Below, in pieces: positions 1 to 8,677 of a stretch of DNA of 54,666 nt. Location: assembly GCA_030605695.1 (NCBI GenBank), contig JAUWHX010000053.1, positions 1 to 54,666 of the forward strand. The letters run 5' to 3'. How positions within the stretch are numbered: position 1 is the first letter of the stretch; the number at the start of each line of letters is the position of its first letter. The notes under the pieces are model-generated. The model worked only from the letters and a program-made list of their open reading frames with translations, did no database searches and had not been told where the DNA came from. This stretch comes from a bacterium (lineage in GTDB: Bacteria > Hydrothermota > UBA3073 > JACQXS01). A program made the translations under genes and the position numbers.

Positions 1-626
1 GGAATCTTGTCGCTCTTTCTGGTGACGGAGGAACTTATGATATTGGCTTTCAAGGTTTATCAGGAGCTATTGAACGAGGACACGATTTTCTTTATATCTG
101 TTATGACAACGAAGCATATATGAACACTGGAATACAACGAAGCTCTGCTACTCCACGAGGTGCTCATACTACTACTTCTCCTGCAGGAACTGTTATTCCC
201 GGGAAAAAGCAATTTCGTAAGAACCTCACGGAAATTGTAGTTGCTAATGGAGCTCCTTATGTAGCACAAGCTATTCCATCAAATTGGGTTGATTTTACTC
301 GTAAAGTTAGGAAAGCACTGGATACCGAGGGTCCCACATTTATAAATATCTTATCTCCTTGCCCACTTGGATGGAGGTATCCGCCCAACAAAACAATTGA
401 AATTGCTCGTCTTGCTGTGGAGTGCAGATTCTGGCCTCTTTATGAAATTGAAAACGGCAAATATAAACTAAATTATAAACCTCGTAAAGAAGTGTCAGTT
501 GAGGAATGGTTGCGTCTACAAGGCAGATTCGCACATCTCTTTACACCTGAGAATGAACATATAATAGAAGAGATACAGGCAGAAGTTGACCGCAAATGGG
601 AACTTCTTTTAGAGAAATGCAAATAG
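1..626 (+). CDS. porB: Pyruvate:ferredoxin oxidoreductase beta subunit, 3' part (5' end outside window)
   Basis: Catalyses, with its partner subunits, the thiamine-diphosphate-dependent oxidation of pyruvate (or another 2-oxoacid) to acyl-CoA, reducing ferredoxin. The reading frame is open from base 3, so the gene enters from outside the window. The visible start of the frame carries the TPP/Mg motif: GDGGTYDIGFQGLSGA, followed about 26 residues later by the Asn side (CYDNEAYMNTG). This is the characteristic beta-subunit core. The C-terminal region (SPCPLGWRYPP) also fits the family. An internal ATG at 120 is not the start, because the TPP motif lies upstream of it. Partner subunits would be expected just left of the window. 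Substrate choice among 2-oxoacids cannot be read from this piece. Confidence 0.93.
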   Translation, partial: NLVALSGDGGTYDIGFQGLSGAIERGHDFLYICYDNEAYMNTGIQRSSATPRGAHTTTSPAGTVIPGKKQFRKNLTEIVVANGAPYVAQAIPSNWVDFTRKVRKALDTEGPTFINILSPCPLGWRYPPNKTIEIARLAVECRFWPLYEIENGKYKLNYKPRKEVSVEEWLRLQGRFAHLFTPENEHIIEEIQAEVDRKWELLLEKCK

Positions 627-634
627 AAATAATC

Positions 635-723
635 AACCACAAAGGCTCTAAGGCACAAAGGTCACAAAGATTTTTTAAATATTTCTTGCCTTTGTGTTCT
701 CTGTGTCTTTGTGACTCTGTGGT
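635..723. repeat. Hairpin-forming CACAAAG/CACAGAG repeat pair (MITE-like)
   Basis: The whole porB-rho gap is two inverted arms. Left arm 635-669 carries AACCACAAAG, GGCACAAAG and GTCACAAAG. Right arm 689-723, read in reverse, carries ACCACAGAG, TCACAAAG, ACACAGAG and ACACAAAG. About 20 AT-rich bases separate them. This is the same repeat family that bounds the GxxExxY gene at 50958-51532, but without a gene inside. Confidence 0.75.
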
Positions 724-734
724 GAATTAAAATT

Positions 735-1985
735 ATGGATATTGCAGAACTTAAATCCACAGGGCTATCTGTGCTCCAGAAAATAGCACAAAAGAATGGA
801 GTTGAAGAAGTTAAAAAGTTAAACAAAGAAGCTCTTATATCCAACATACTTAAAAGCCAGATTGAGCAAAAGGGATTCCTATATGGCAAAGGGATGCTTG
901 AAGTTCTACCAGAGGGATATGGGTTTCTGCGTTCCTCAAAAAATGCCTACCTTATTTCTCCAGATGATATTTATGTCTCTAATACTCAAATAAAACGTTT
1001 TAATCTTCATACAGGTGATTTTGTTGTAGGGCAAGCAAGGCCTCCAAAAAATTCAGAACGATACCCTGCTCTCCTAAAAATTGAAGCAGTCAATTTAGAT
1101 AATCCTGATGTTTGCAAACAAAGAACTCCATTTGACGAACTCACTCCTTTCTATCCTACTCAAAAAATAAACCTTGAATGTAAAGATAGTGACCTTTCTA
1201 TGCGAATTCTTGACCTTCTTGCTCCCATTGGCAAAGGGCAACGAGGACTTATTGTCTCTCCTCCTCGTGCTGGTAAAACTGTACTCTTGCAGAAAATTGC
1301 TAACTCAATTACTGAAAACCACCCCGAAATAACTTCTGTTATCTTGCTCGTTGATGAGCGTCCTGAGGAAGTTACTGATACTCGCAGAAATACTCAAGCA
1401 GAAGTTGTCGCTTCAACATTTGATGAAGCTGCTGACCGCCATGTCCAGGTAGCACGGATGGTTCTTGAAAAAGCTAAACGTCTCGTTGAACAGAAAAAAG
1501 ATGTTGTTATATTGCTTGACTCCATTACAAGACTTGCACGTGCTCATAATACTGTTCTGCCTCACTCCGGACGCACTCTATCCGGAGGAGTAGATGCTGA
1601 AGCTCTTCGTGGACCAAAAAGATTCTTCGGTGCCGCAAGGAATATTGAAGAAGGTGGGTCACTCACTATTATTGCTACTGCTCTTGTTGAAACTGGCTCA
1701 AGAATGGACGAGGTCATTTTTGAGGAGTTTAAAGGAACAGGAAATATGGAACTTGTTCTGTCCCGTGAACTCTCTAATCGCGGAATTTACCCTGCTATTG
1801 ACCTTAATAAATCAGGAACCAGGAAAGCCGAACTGCTTTTGTCAGAAAAGATACTTATGAGAATTAACATCTTAAAGCGAGTCCTTCTGGAGATGAATCA
1901 GATAGAAGCTATGGAGCTTATGCTTACACGAATATCTCGAACCAAGTGTAACGACGAATTCCTTGAAAAGATGAACTCCCGATAA
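735..1985 (+). CDS. rho: Transcription termination factor Rho
   Basis: Hexameric RNA-dependent ATPase/helicase that ends transcription of untranslated RNA. The 416-residue length is normal. In order: an N-terminal helical Rho_N segment (residues 1-45), a cold-shock-like RNA-binding domain (about 50-125, with GYGFLR and [10 protein letters not shown]), then the RecA-like ATPase with Walker A SPPRAGKT (Lys181) and Walker [15 protein letters not shown], and the secondary RNA-binding region near [20 protein letters not shown]. No Shine-Dalgarno is evident before the ATG, and the inverted CACAAAG repeat immediately precedes it. No intrinsic terminator is visible behind the gene. Confidence 0.97.
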   Translation: MDIAELKSTGLSVLQKIAQKNGVEEVKKLNKEALISNILKSQIEQKGFLYGKGMLEVLPEGYGFLRSSKNAYLISPDDIYVSNTQIKRFNLHTGDFVVGQARPPKNSERYPALLKIEAVNLDNPDVCKQRTPFDELTPFYPTQKINLECKDSDLSMRILDLLAPIGKGQRGLIVSPPRAGKTVLLQKIANSITENHPEITSVILLVDERPEEVTDTRRNTQAEVVASTFDEAADRHVQVARMVLEKAKRLVEQKKDVVILLDSITRLARAHNTVLPHSGRTLSGGVDAEALRGPKRFFGAARNIEEGGSLTIIATALVETGSRMDEVIFEEFKGTGNMELVLSRELSNRGIYPAIDLNKSGTRKAELLLSEKILMRINILKRVLLEMNQIEAMELMLTRISRTKCNDEFLEKMNSR

Positions 1986-2058
1986 CTCCTTAAACTCCTA
2001 AGCCCTTCTGGAATATCTTTATTTCTTTGCATTCTCTGTAATTATCTTCTTTTTCCCC

Positions 2059-2087
2059 TTGACAAAAATGAGTTTTGGAAGTATATT
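2059..2087 (+). promoter_or_regulatory. Sigma70-type promoter for the 2105 gene
   Basis: TTGACA at 2059-2064, 17-bp spacer, TATATT at 2082-2087. It is followed by a strong AGGAGG at 2095-2100 before the ATG at 2105, so the leader is about 11 nt but contains a full ribosome-binding site. Confidence 0.8.
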
Positions 2088-2104
2088 GCTAAATAGGAGG
2101 GAAA

Positions 2105-3670
2105 ATGGGAATTATATTAGCATTATTTATTTTTCAGGCAATTCCAGTAACTTATGCTGATACCACCTGGCTTATGTATGGTAGCAATCTTGAAAATACA
2201 CATTACCAAAAAATGGTAGGAGCTATGGCAGATACGCCTTATGTTAAATGGTCTTATTCAACAGGAGCTCCCATAGAATCCTATGGTGCATCGGTAGCGG
2301 ATATTGATATGGATGACACAATGGAAGTCGTGATTGGAAGCAATGACAGGAGAGTTTACTGTCTGAATGGAATAACCAGAAGAGTGAAATGGAGTTATCC
2401 AACAGGAGGTATGGTAGATGCTTCTCCAGCGTTAGCAGATATTGATGGTGATGATACAATGGAAGTCATCGTCGGAAGTAAGGACAAGAAAGTTTACTGT
2501 CTGAATGGAGTAACTGGTTTGCCAAAATGGATTTATCCAACAGGAGGTATGATAGTGTGTTCTTCTCCGGCGATAGCAGATGTTAACGGAGATGACACGC
2601 TGGAAGTCGTAATCGGAAGTAATGACTATAAAGTTTACTGTTTGAACGGAATAACTGGTAAAGAGGTCTGGATTTATCCAACAGGATATCAAGTGTGGTC
2701 TTCCCCAGCGATAGCAGATGTAGATGGAGATGACACAATGGAAGTCGTAATTGGAAGCAGGGACGATACAGTTTACTGTTTAAATGGAATAACAGGTATA
2801 CCGGAATGGACTTATGCAACAGGAGCTCCGATAGAGTCTTCTCCAGCAATAGCAGATGTAAACGGAGATGATACACTGGAAGTCGTGATTGGAAGTAAGG
2901 ACAATAAAGTTTATTGTCTGAATGGAGTAACTGGTTTAAGAAAATGGAGTTATAGAACAGGAGGGACAGTAAACTCTTCTCCGGCGTTAGCAGATGTAAA
3001 CGGAGATGACACAATGGAAGTCGTAATCGGAAGTACGGACGGTAAAGTTCACTGCTTAAATGGAGTAACTAGTAGAGTGAAATGGGCTTACCCCCCAGGA
3101 CTTTTCCCATCAGGAGGTAGCGTTCATCGTGGTATATCGGTCGCAGACTTAGATGGAGAGCTTTCTGGAGAGTGTAAACTTGAAGTTCTTGTCCCCAGTC
3201 ATTTTACTGATTCGCTTGTCTGTCTTAATGGTGAGAATGGGTCTGTTTTGTGGATAAAGCAATTAGCCAACGATGTTCATGATATAACTATTGCAGATAT
3301 TGATAATGACGGATGCGTAGAGCTAATAGTCGGAACCCAGAGTGGAGATAAAATTTGGGCATTGGATGACATAGGAAATCGCACTAATTGTAAGTGTGAT
3401 GGTTCTAATGTAGAAGAAAACGGAGAGCCAAGAGTTAAGGGTTTAGAGTTCAGAGTTATGGGCGAAGGGATTTATCTTTTCACTCCAAATGCCATAGATA
3501 TAGACATAAAACTTTATGATGTATGTGGTAGGTTACAGCAGATACTTTATAAAGGTGTTTTAACCAAAGGCGGGCACACATTTATTCCAAACATAGAATC
3601 CAGTGGTATTTATTTCGCAGTCCTTCGTAGTCATAGATTAAGACAAAGCTTAAAAATAATAAGATTTTAG
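2105..3670 (+). CDS. Exported beta-propeller protein (FG-GAP/PQQ-like repeats) with C-terminal sorting-like module
   Basis: Secreted or surface protein of unknown ligand. The start is fixed by AGGAGG four bases before ATG. Residues 1-18 are a signal peptide ending near TYA/DTTW. Residues about 45-360 are at least seven near-identical repeats of about 43 residues (VYCLNGITG..W.YPTGG....SPAIADV.GDDTMEVVIGS), with DxDGDD calcium-type loops; the DNA repeats too (about 129 bp), which points to recent internal duplication. The last about 80 residues (KLYDVCGRLQQILYKG...GIYFAVL) resemble the type IX/FlgD-like C-terminal module. The linker before it (about 3430-3460) is encoded by a GTTAAGGGTTTAGAGTTCAG-type short repeat read in frame. 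No enzyme motif seen. Confidence 0.85.
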   Translation: MGIILALFIFQAIPVTYADTTWLMYGSNLENTHYQKMVGAMADTPYVKWSYSTGAPIESYGASVADIDMDDTMEVVIGSNDRRVYCLNGITRRVKWSYPTGGMVDASPALADIDGDDTMEVIVGSKDKKVYCLNGVTGLPKWIYPTGGMIVCSSPAIADVNGDDTLEVVIGSNDYKVYCLNGITGKEVWIYPTGYQVWSSPAIADVDGDDTMEVVIGSRDDTVYCLNGITGIPEWTYATGAPIESSPAIADVNGDDTLEVVIGSKDNKVYCLNGVTGLRKWSYRTGGTVNSSPALADVNGDDTMEVVIGSTDGKVHCLNGVTSRVKWAYPPGLFPSGGSVHRGISVADLDGELSGECKLEVLVPSHFTDSLVCLNGENGSVLWIKQLANDVHDITIADIDNDGCVELIVGTQSGDKIWALDDIGNRTNCKCDGSNVEENGEPRVKGLEFRVMGEGIYLFTPNAIDIDIKLYDVCGRLQQILYKGVLTKGGHTFIPNIESSGIYFAVLRSHRLRQSLKIIRF

Positions 3671-3683
3671 TCAATAGAGGATT

Positions 3684-4805
3684 TTAATCTTTAACTTTTC
3701 GTATTACCTCCTCTGCAACCTCTAAAGTTGTATTCTTCCCCCCGAGGTCATAAGTTTTCACTTTTCCTTCTCTCAGCACACTTGCTATGCTGTTTTCTAA
3801 CCTTGACGCCACTTTTCCTTCCCCGATATACTCCAGCATCAACTTAACAGATAAAAGCATCGCTATGGGGTTAACTTTATATTGTCCTGCATATTTAGGT
3901 GCACTCCCGTGAGTCGGCTCGAAAAGTGCATATCCATCCCCAATATTTGCAGAACAGGCAAAACCAAGCCCTCCCACAAGTTGAGCACTGAGGTCAGAAA
4001 TTATGTCTCCAAACATATTAGAGGCGGCCAAAACACTATAATTCTGCGGATTCTTCAATAACCACATACACATTGCATCTACATTTGCCTCCCATAACTC
4101 AATCTCGGGATACTCTTTTGCGAGTTCACGTGCCTCGCGAATCATCAGCCCGGAAGTCTCTCTTATAACATTTGGTTTCTCTACAACAGTAACAGATGGC
4201 TTTTTATATTTTTTGGCATATTCAAAAGCCGCTCTCAAAATGCTCTGGCAAGCTTGACGAGTAAATATCCTACAGGAAAGAGCCATATCATTCAAATCTA
4301 CATCCAGAAATGATTTCATCTTGGGATGCATCAAGAGAGCGTCTTTTACCTCAACAGGAAGGGGATGAAACTCCACACCAGAATAAAGCCCTTCCGTGTT
4401 TTCCCTGAAAATAATCAAATCAACATCATCTCTATAATTTAAAGGATTTCCAGGATATGCCTTGCACGGTCTCATATTTGTACGAAGCTTAAGAGTCTGA
4501 CGAAGCCTGACAATCGGACTATAATAAATAAGTCCTTTATCTCGGAGTAATGGGCTGAGCTCTTTTACTGCTTCTTCTTTTGGCTTGCTTGTGATAGCTC
4601 CGAAAAGACAGCAATCCGTGCTTTTTAATAATTCTATGGTTCTATCGGGTAATGGATTTCCTTCCTGTTTCCAGAACTCCCACCCTACATCCCCATTTAT
4701 ATATTCAGCGTCTAAATTTACTGCCTCAAGCACTAACATTGCTGCATCCATTACATCCTTGCCTATCCCGTCTCCCGGCAAACATGCAATTCTATATTTA
4801 GCCAT
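3684..4805 (-). CDS. Isocitrate/isopropylmalate dehydrogenase family, probably NAD-dependent isocitrate dehydrogenase
   Basis: Oxidative decarboxylation of a beta-hydroxyacid, most likely isocitrate to 2-oxoglutarate. The 373-residue length matches the homodimeric family. Seen: N-terminal LPGDGIGKDV, the substrate-binding arginines in LRQTLKLRTNMRP, FRENTEGLYSGVEF, and the metal/nucleotide region NMFGDIISDL plus EPTHGSAPKYAG. Tail features usually used to separate isocitrate, homoisocitrate and isopropylmalate enzymes are not decisive by eye. There are no leucine or lysine pathway neighbours, which favours isocitrate. It is the last gene of the uvrB-nadC operon; its start overlaps the thioesterase stop by 8 bp. 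Confidence 0.85.
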   Translation of the reverse strand: MAKYRIACLPGDGIGKDVMDAAMLVLEAVNLDAEYINGDVGWEFWKQEGNPLPDRTIELLKSTDCCLFGAITSKPKEEAVKELSPLLRDKGLIYYSPIVRLRQTLKLRTNMRPCKAYPGNPLNYRDDVDLIIFRENTEGLYSGVEFHPLPVEVKDALLMHPKMKSFLDVDLNDMALSCRIFTRQACQSILRAAFEYAKKYKKPSVTVVEKPNVIRETSGLMIREARELAKEYPEIELWEANVDAMCMWLLKNPQNYSVLAASNMFGDIISDLSAQLVGGLGFACSANIGDGYALFEPTHGSAPKYAGQYKVNPIAMLLSVKLMLEYIGEGKVASRLENSIASVLREGKVKTYDLGGKNTTLEVAEEVIRKVKD

Positions 4806-5217
4806 TTTTGACCTCCTTGCTAATTAATTTCATAAAGCCTTTGGGTGGTTTTATTGCTTTCCTTTGTGTATTCACAAATGTATGAACAGTATATCCAGTT
4901 ACTATCACTTTTTTACTTTTCTCCTCAAGAATCTCGTAATCCATTCTTATTTTTGCTCCTTGAGGTTTCTTCAAGAATGTCTTAACAGTTATTATCTCGT
5001 CGTATCTTGCTCCACGCTTGTATTCGCAATGAGCTTCTATAACGGGGAGCATTATGCCACGATTCTCAAGCTCGCGGTATGGAAGCCCTAATTCCCGAAA
5101 TAGTTCATTCCTTCCGCGTTCAAAGTATTCAAGATAACGAGCATAATATACAACACCCATCTGGTCTGTATCTGCATAACTAACACGAATCTTAATCTTC
5201 CCCTCAATCAATTTCAT
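4798..5217 (-). CDS. ybgC: YbgC/FadM-type acyl-CoA thioesterase (hot-dog fold)
   Basis: Hydrolyses acyl-CoA or acyl-ACP thioesters. The 139-residue length and the signature ADTDQMGVVYYARYLEYFERGR (residues 15 onward) are diagnostic of the 4-hydroxybenzoyl-CoA thioesterase family; Asp18 in the TDQ position is the expected catalytic aspartate. The later strand PVIEAHCEYKRGARYDE and IRMDYEI complete the hot-dog fold. It overlaps nadC by 4 bp and idh by 8 bp, so the three are one transcriptional and probably translationally coupled unit. In many Gram-negatives YbgC travels with tol-pal; here it does not, so its substrate is unclear. Confidence 0.9.
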   Translation of the reverse strand: MKLIEGKIKIRVSYADTDQMGVVYYARYLEYFERGRNELFRELGLPYRELENRGIMLPVIEAHCEYKRGARYDEIITVKTFLKKPQGAKIRMDYEILEEKSKKVIVTGYTVHTFVNTQRKAIKPPKGFMKLISKEVKNG

Positions 5218-6056
5218 AAGACCATAAGATTCATATCTATTGAGCTCACTGAATGGGTCAATGCCCCTACCGAAATATAATCTACCCCAGTTTCTGCAAT
5301 CTCACGCACATTCTCTAAATTTACTCCTCCAGATACCTCAAGACAGCATTTAGCAGTTGGCATTTTGCATTTTCTTGTCGCCTCTTTTATCTCATCTACA
5401 CTCATATTGTCAAGCATAATTCTAAAAAAATCTACTGGATAATCTAACACAACATCTAACTCCTCAAGATTCTTGACCTCCACCTCAACTTTGAACTTTG
5501 AACTTTTCACTTTTAACTTCTCCATTGCTTCTCTTATTCCTCCAACTGCCTTGATGTGATTATCTTTGATTAAAATCATATCAGAGAGTCTCATCCGATG
5601 ATTCTCGCCTCCTCCACACCTCACAGCATACTTCTCAAGTTCTCTCAAGCCCGGTGTTGTCTTCCGAGTATCAAGAATCTTAACCCCAGTCCCACTGACT
5701 CTCTCAACGAATTTGTTAGTCAAAGTAGCTATTCCAGAAAGCCGTTGCAGGAAGTTTAATGCAACTCGCTCTCCTTTTAGAATAGTTCTCAAATTGCCTT
5801 CAAGCTCAAATAGAACAACACTTCTCGCAAACTTCTCCCCATCTTTGATTAGCTGGGTGAATTTGATATCAGGGTCTAATGTAGTGAAAACTGCCTGCGC
5901 AACTTCGCCACCAGCGAGTATCCCTGACTCTTTTGCTTTTATGACTGCCCTTCCATTGCTATCAGGAGGTATGATAAGCTCCGTAGTAATATCTCCGCTA
6001 CCTATATCCTCTCGGAGAGCTCGTTTCACCAATCTTTTCATAGGAATCTTATACAT
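5214..6056 (-). CDS. nadC: Nicotinate-nucleotide pyrophosphorylase (carboxylating), quinolinate phosphoribosyltransferase
   Basis: Converts quinolinate and PRPP to nicotinate mononucleotide in de novo NAD synthesis. The 280 residues carry the family marks EDIGSGDITT near the N-terminus, LNFLQRLSGIATLT, ILDTRKTTPGLRELEKYAVRCGGGENHRM, ILIKDNH, and the C-terminal EVSGGVNLENVREIAETGVDYISVG. Two short stretches are unusual: KVKSSKFKVEVEV (DNA 5486-5520) and RKCKMPTAKCC (DNA about 5345-5380). Both are encoded by dispersed tandem-repeat DNA (TTTGAAC-type and AAATGC-type) sitting in surface-loop positions. nadA and nadB are not in the window. Starts 4 nt after the 21-bp-repeat ORF stop. Confidence 0.95.
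   Translation of the reverse strand: MYKIPMKRLVKRALREDIGSGDITTELIIPPDSNGRAVIKAKESGILAGGEVAQAVFTTLDPDIKFTQLIKDGEKFARSVVLFELEGNLRTILKGERVALNFLQRLSGIATLTNKFVERVSGTGVKILDTRKTTPGLRELEKYAVRCGGGENHRMRLSDMILIKDNHIKAVGGIREAMEKLKVKSSKFKVEVEVKNLEELDVVLDYPVDFFRIMLDNMSVDEIKEATRKCKMPTAKCCLEVSGGVNLENVREIAETGVDYISVGALTHSVSSIDMNLMVL
5486..5520. repeat. TTTGAAC-type tandem array inside nadC
   Basis: On the plus strand: three consecutive 8-bp-period units of the form AACTTTGAACTTTGAAC, ending in TTTTCACTTTTAAC. It is read in frame by nadC as Lys/Ser/Phe/Val-rich residues. The same unit type fills intergenic gaps elsewhere in the window. Confidence 0.7.
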
Positions 6057-6060
6057 TAAA

Positions 6061-6264
6061 CTATACTCTCATTTTGGACACCTGTGTGGGTCTTCCACCC
6101 GACTGTGTGGAGCTTCCACCCGACTGTGTGGATTCTCCACCTGACTGTGTGAACTCTCCACCTGACTGTGTGGACTCTCCACCTGACTGTGTGGACTCTC
6201 CACCTGATTGTGTGAACTCTCCACCTGACTGTGTGGTTCTTCCAGACACCTGTCTATCTTTCAT
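6061..6264 (-). CDS. Low-complexity ORF of 21-bp repeats (QSGGExT heptads), coupled to uvrB
   Basis: A 67-residue ORF made of about eight 7-residue repeats (variants of ESTQSGG). Whether it is translated is inference. Its ATG overlaps the uvrB stop (ATGA, 6261-6264) and its stop lies 4 nt before the nadC ATG, so it fits the operon exactly. Each 21-bp unit contains a small inverted repeat (GTGGA-nnn-TCCAC), and all three minus-strand frames are open through most of the array, so selection may act on DNA or RNA structure rather than protein. The first codons ([10 protein letters not shown]) resemble the units of the second 21-bp array at 28052-28294. No known function. Confidence 0.5.
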   Translation of the reverse strand: MKDRQVSGRTTQSGGEFTQSGGESTQSGGESTQSGGEFTQSGGESTQSGGSSTQSGGRPTQVSKMRV

Positions 6265-8291
6265 AGGGAAGCCCCTCCTTTGCCGTTCCGTGTCTTTTGT
6301 AGTTCAAAATCCTTTTTCCTAACTTCACTCTTTAGCTTCCTTAATCTATCTCTAACCTCTGCCGCTTCTTCGAAGTTTAGTTCCTTAGCCAGCAAACGCA
6401 TCTCTCGTCCAAGCTCCTGTATTCGCTCAATCTTCTCAATCTTCGTAAGGTATTTATCTTCAGAATCTTCTCGCACTGTTCCGCCAGAGGAAGAAGACAG
6501 GGTTGTTGTTCCCAAGATTTCTTCCCGAGTCTTGTAAATTGTCTTTGGAGTTATCCCGTGCTCCTTATTATATTTTACCTGCAACTTCCTTCTCCTGTCG
6601 GTTTCTCTGATAGTTTTATCCATAGAGCGAGTTATATTATCAGCGAACATTATCACTTCGCCATTCACATTCCTTGCAGTCCTACCTGCCACCTGAATAA
6701 GCGAGGTGAATGACCTTAAAAACCCCTCACGGTCTGCATCAAGAATGGCTACAAGCGATACCTCCGGCAAATCAAGTCCCTCACGCAACAAGTTAATCCC
6801 AACAATACAATCAAATTCCTCAAGCCGCAATCCTCTCAAGATGTCAATTCGCTCAAGTGCCTTAATCTCCGAATGCAACCACCTCACCCTTATTCCCTCC
6901 CGTGCAAGATATTCGGAAAGGTCTTCTGCCATCCGCTTTGTGAGTGTGGTAACGAGAACTCTTTCATGCTGACTCGCTCTTTGTTTGACCTGGTCTATTA
7001 GGTCATCAATCTGCCCACGCGTGGGTTTAACGGTTATTTTTGGGTCAATAAGACCCGTCGGTCTTATTATCTGCTCAACCACTTGAGAAGAGTGATTATG
7101 CTCAAATTCAGAAGGAGTCGCACTTGTGAATATCACCTGATTTGTTAGATTCAAGAACTCATCGAACTTAAGAGGGCGATTATCGAGTGCTGATGGAAGT
7201 CTAAACCCATACTCTACAAGCGTCTCTTTCCTTGAGCGGTCTCCATTATACATACCATTTAATTGCGGAATGGTAACATGCGATTCGTCTATTATCAGCA
7301 AGTAGTCTTCTGGGAAATATTCAATTAAGCAGGCGGGTCGCTCACCGGGATTGCGGCCACTAATCCATCTTGAATAATTTTCAATCCCAGAGCAATACCC
7401 AACCTCGCGCATTAACTCTATATCATATCGTGTGCGAGTTTCAATACGCTGTGCTTCTATTAACTTGCCTTGGGATTTAAACCAGTGAACCCTTTCCTCA
7501 AGCTCCTGTTCTATTCCTGTAATCGCACGCTCAAGAGTTGATGACGTAACAACAAAATGTTTTGCCGGATAAATGTGAACCCACTTCAGTTCGTTAGTTA
7601 CCTCCATAGTCACTGAATTTATCTCGCAAATCTTTTCTACATCGTCACCGTCAAATTCTATCCTTAAACCATCCTCAAGATAAGCTGGGCGAACTTCAAT
7701 AACATCTCCTCTTACTCTAAATGTGCCTCGACGGAAGTCTATGTCGTTCCTCGTATAATGAATATTAACGAGCTTTTCAAGAAATTCTTTCCTTTCTATC
7801 TTTTCCCCGATTCGCACTGGCACAACAAGATTCTTGTATTCACTGGGCGAGCCAAGTCCATAGATGCAAGAAACTGATGCAACTATAAGCACATCTTTCC
7901 GTTCAATCAAAGAAGATGTAGCAAGAAGTCGCATACGGTCAATTTCATCATTTATTGAGGCATCTTTCTCTATATAAGTATCAGTTGGAGGTAAATATGC
8001 TTCTGGTTGATAATAATCATAATAGCTGATGAAATACTCTACTGCGTTATTAGGGAAAAATCCCTTGAACTCGCCATAAAGCTGAGCCGCAAGTGTTTTG
8101 TTATGAGAAATTACAAGAGTAGGAAGTTGAATCTCTTGGATAACATTGGCAATTGTAAAAGTCTTACCTGAACCAGTAACCCCAAGCAATGTCTGAAACT
8201 TATTTCCTCTCTTAACTCCCTCAATTAGTTTTTGGATTGCCTTTGGCTGGTCTCCTTTTGGCTCATACTTAGCTGTAAGCTCAAACCTCAT
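6261..8291 (-). CDS. uvrB: Excinuclease ABC subunit B
   Basis: DNA-damage verification helicase of nucleotide excision repair; receives DNA from UvrA and recruits UvrC. The 676 residues are full length: Walker [11 protein letters not shown] (Lys43), the beta-hairpin with [12 protein letters not shown] at about 92-103, the DEAD-like [11 protein letters not shown], helicase motifs [24 protein letters not shown] and QVAGRTARN, and the C-terminal UVR motif [17 protein letters not shown] for UvrC/UvrA contact. It is the first gene of a five-gene minus-strand operon, with a leaderless-type promoter directly upstream. Confidence 0.98.
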   Translation of the reverse strand: MRFELTAKYEPKGDQPKAIQKLIEGVKRGNKFQTLLGVTGSGKTFTIANVIQEIQLPTLVISHNKTLAAQLYGEFKGFFPNNAVEYFISYYDYYQPEAYLPPTDTYIEKDASINDEIDRMRLLATSSLIERKDVLIVASVSCIYGLGSPSEYKNLVVPVRIGEKIERKEFLEKLVNIHYTRNDIDFRRGTFRVRGDVIEVRPAYLEDGLRIEFDGDDVEKICEINSVTMEVTNELKWVHIYPAKHFVVTSSTLERAITGIEQELEERVHWFKSQGKLIEAQRIETRTRYDIELMREVGYCSGIENYSRWISGRNPGERPACLIEYFPEDYLLIIDESHVTIPQLNGMYNGDRSRKETLVEYGFRLPSALDNRPLKFDEFLNLTNQVIFTSATPSEFEHNHSSQVVEQIIRPTGLIDPKITVKPTRGQIDDLIDQVKQRASQHERVLVTTLTKRMAEDLSEYLAREGIRVRWLHSEIKALERIDILRGLRLEEFDCIVGINLLREGLDLPEVSLVAILDADREGFLRSFTSLIQVAGRTARNVNGEVIMFADNITRSMDKTIRETDRRRKLQVKYNKEHGITPKTIYKTREEILGTTTLSSSSGGTVREDSEDKYLTKIEKIERIQELGREMRLLAKELNFEEAAEVRDRLRKLKSEVRKKDFELQKTRNGKGGASL

Positions 8292-8299
8292 ATTTTATC

Positions 8300-8327
8300 A
8301 TTATAATTACTTTTTAAGACCTGTCAA
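8300..8327 (-). promoter_or_regulatory. Leaderless-type promoter of uvrB
   Basis: On the minus strand: TTGACA (8327-8322), 16-bp spacer, perfect TATAAT (8305-8300), then 8 nt to the ATG at 8291. A start site 7-8 nt after the -10 box would fall at or just before the ATG, and no Shine-Dalgarno is present. Confidence 0.8.
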
Positions 8328-8462
8328 CAATTTTTCCTGCTTGTTTCTCTCTCATCTCTTGAGAATTTTAGAATCTTTTCAATGATTTTGACAATGATAT
8401 TGTTGTTTTTGAACAAAAAAGTGTTCAGATTTATTCCTAAAAAACAGTCTCTAAAAAAAGTC

Positions 8463-8491
8463 TTGACATTTATATTAAGTGATAGTATAGA
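8463..8491 (+). promoter_or_regulatory. Promoter of tRNA-Leu(TAA)
   Basis: TTGACA at 8463-8468, 17-bp spacer, TATAGA at 8486-8491, about 47 nt ahead of the mature tRNA 5' end. No other gene lies between. The 8292-8462 gap holds only the uvrB promoter and AT-rich sequence. Confidence 0.65.
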
Positions 8492-8538
8492 TGAAAAAAG
8501 ATGTATATTTGCAGAAATTCTTGAAAATAAACCAATGG

Positions 8539-8622
8539 GGGCGAGTGGCGGAATGGCATACGCAACGGACTTAAAATCCGTCTCTCTTCAAGAGATTGAG
8601 GGTTCGAATCCCTCCTCGCCCA
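8539..8622 (+). tRNA. tRNA-Leu (anticodon TAA)
   Basis: Cloverleaf of 84 nt. Acceptor GGGCGAG (8539-8545) pairs with CTCGCCC (8615-8621) and the discriminator is A. The anticodon loop is CTTAAAA inside a GGA/TCC stem, giving anticodon TAA, read as UUA leucine. A long class II variable arm (TCTCTTCAAGAGA) and a T arm GAGGG-TTCGAAT-CCCTC follow. CCA is not encoded; a run of T follows directly. Confidence 0.96.
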
Positions 8623-8677
8623 GTTTTTTGAAAATAGTAACAGAGGAATATTTTTCTCTGTTTGAAAAGGAGGTATT

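Noticed and set aside
6064-6264. CRISPR array
   Set aside because: Units are contiguous 21-bp tandem copies with no unique spacers, and no cas genes are present. The same holds for 28052-28294 and 13641-13733.
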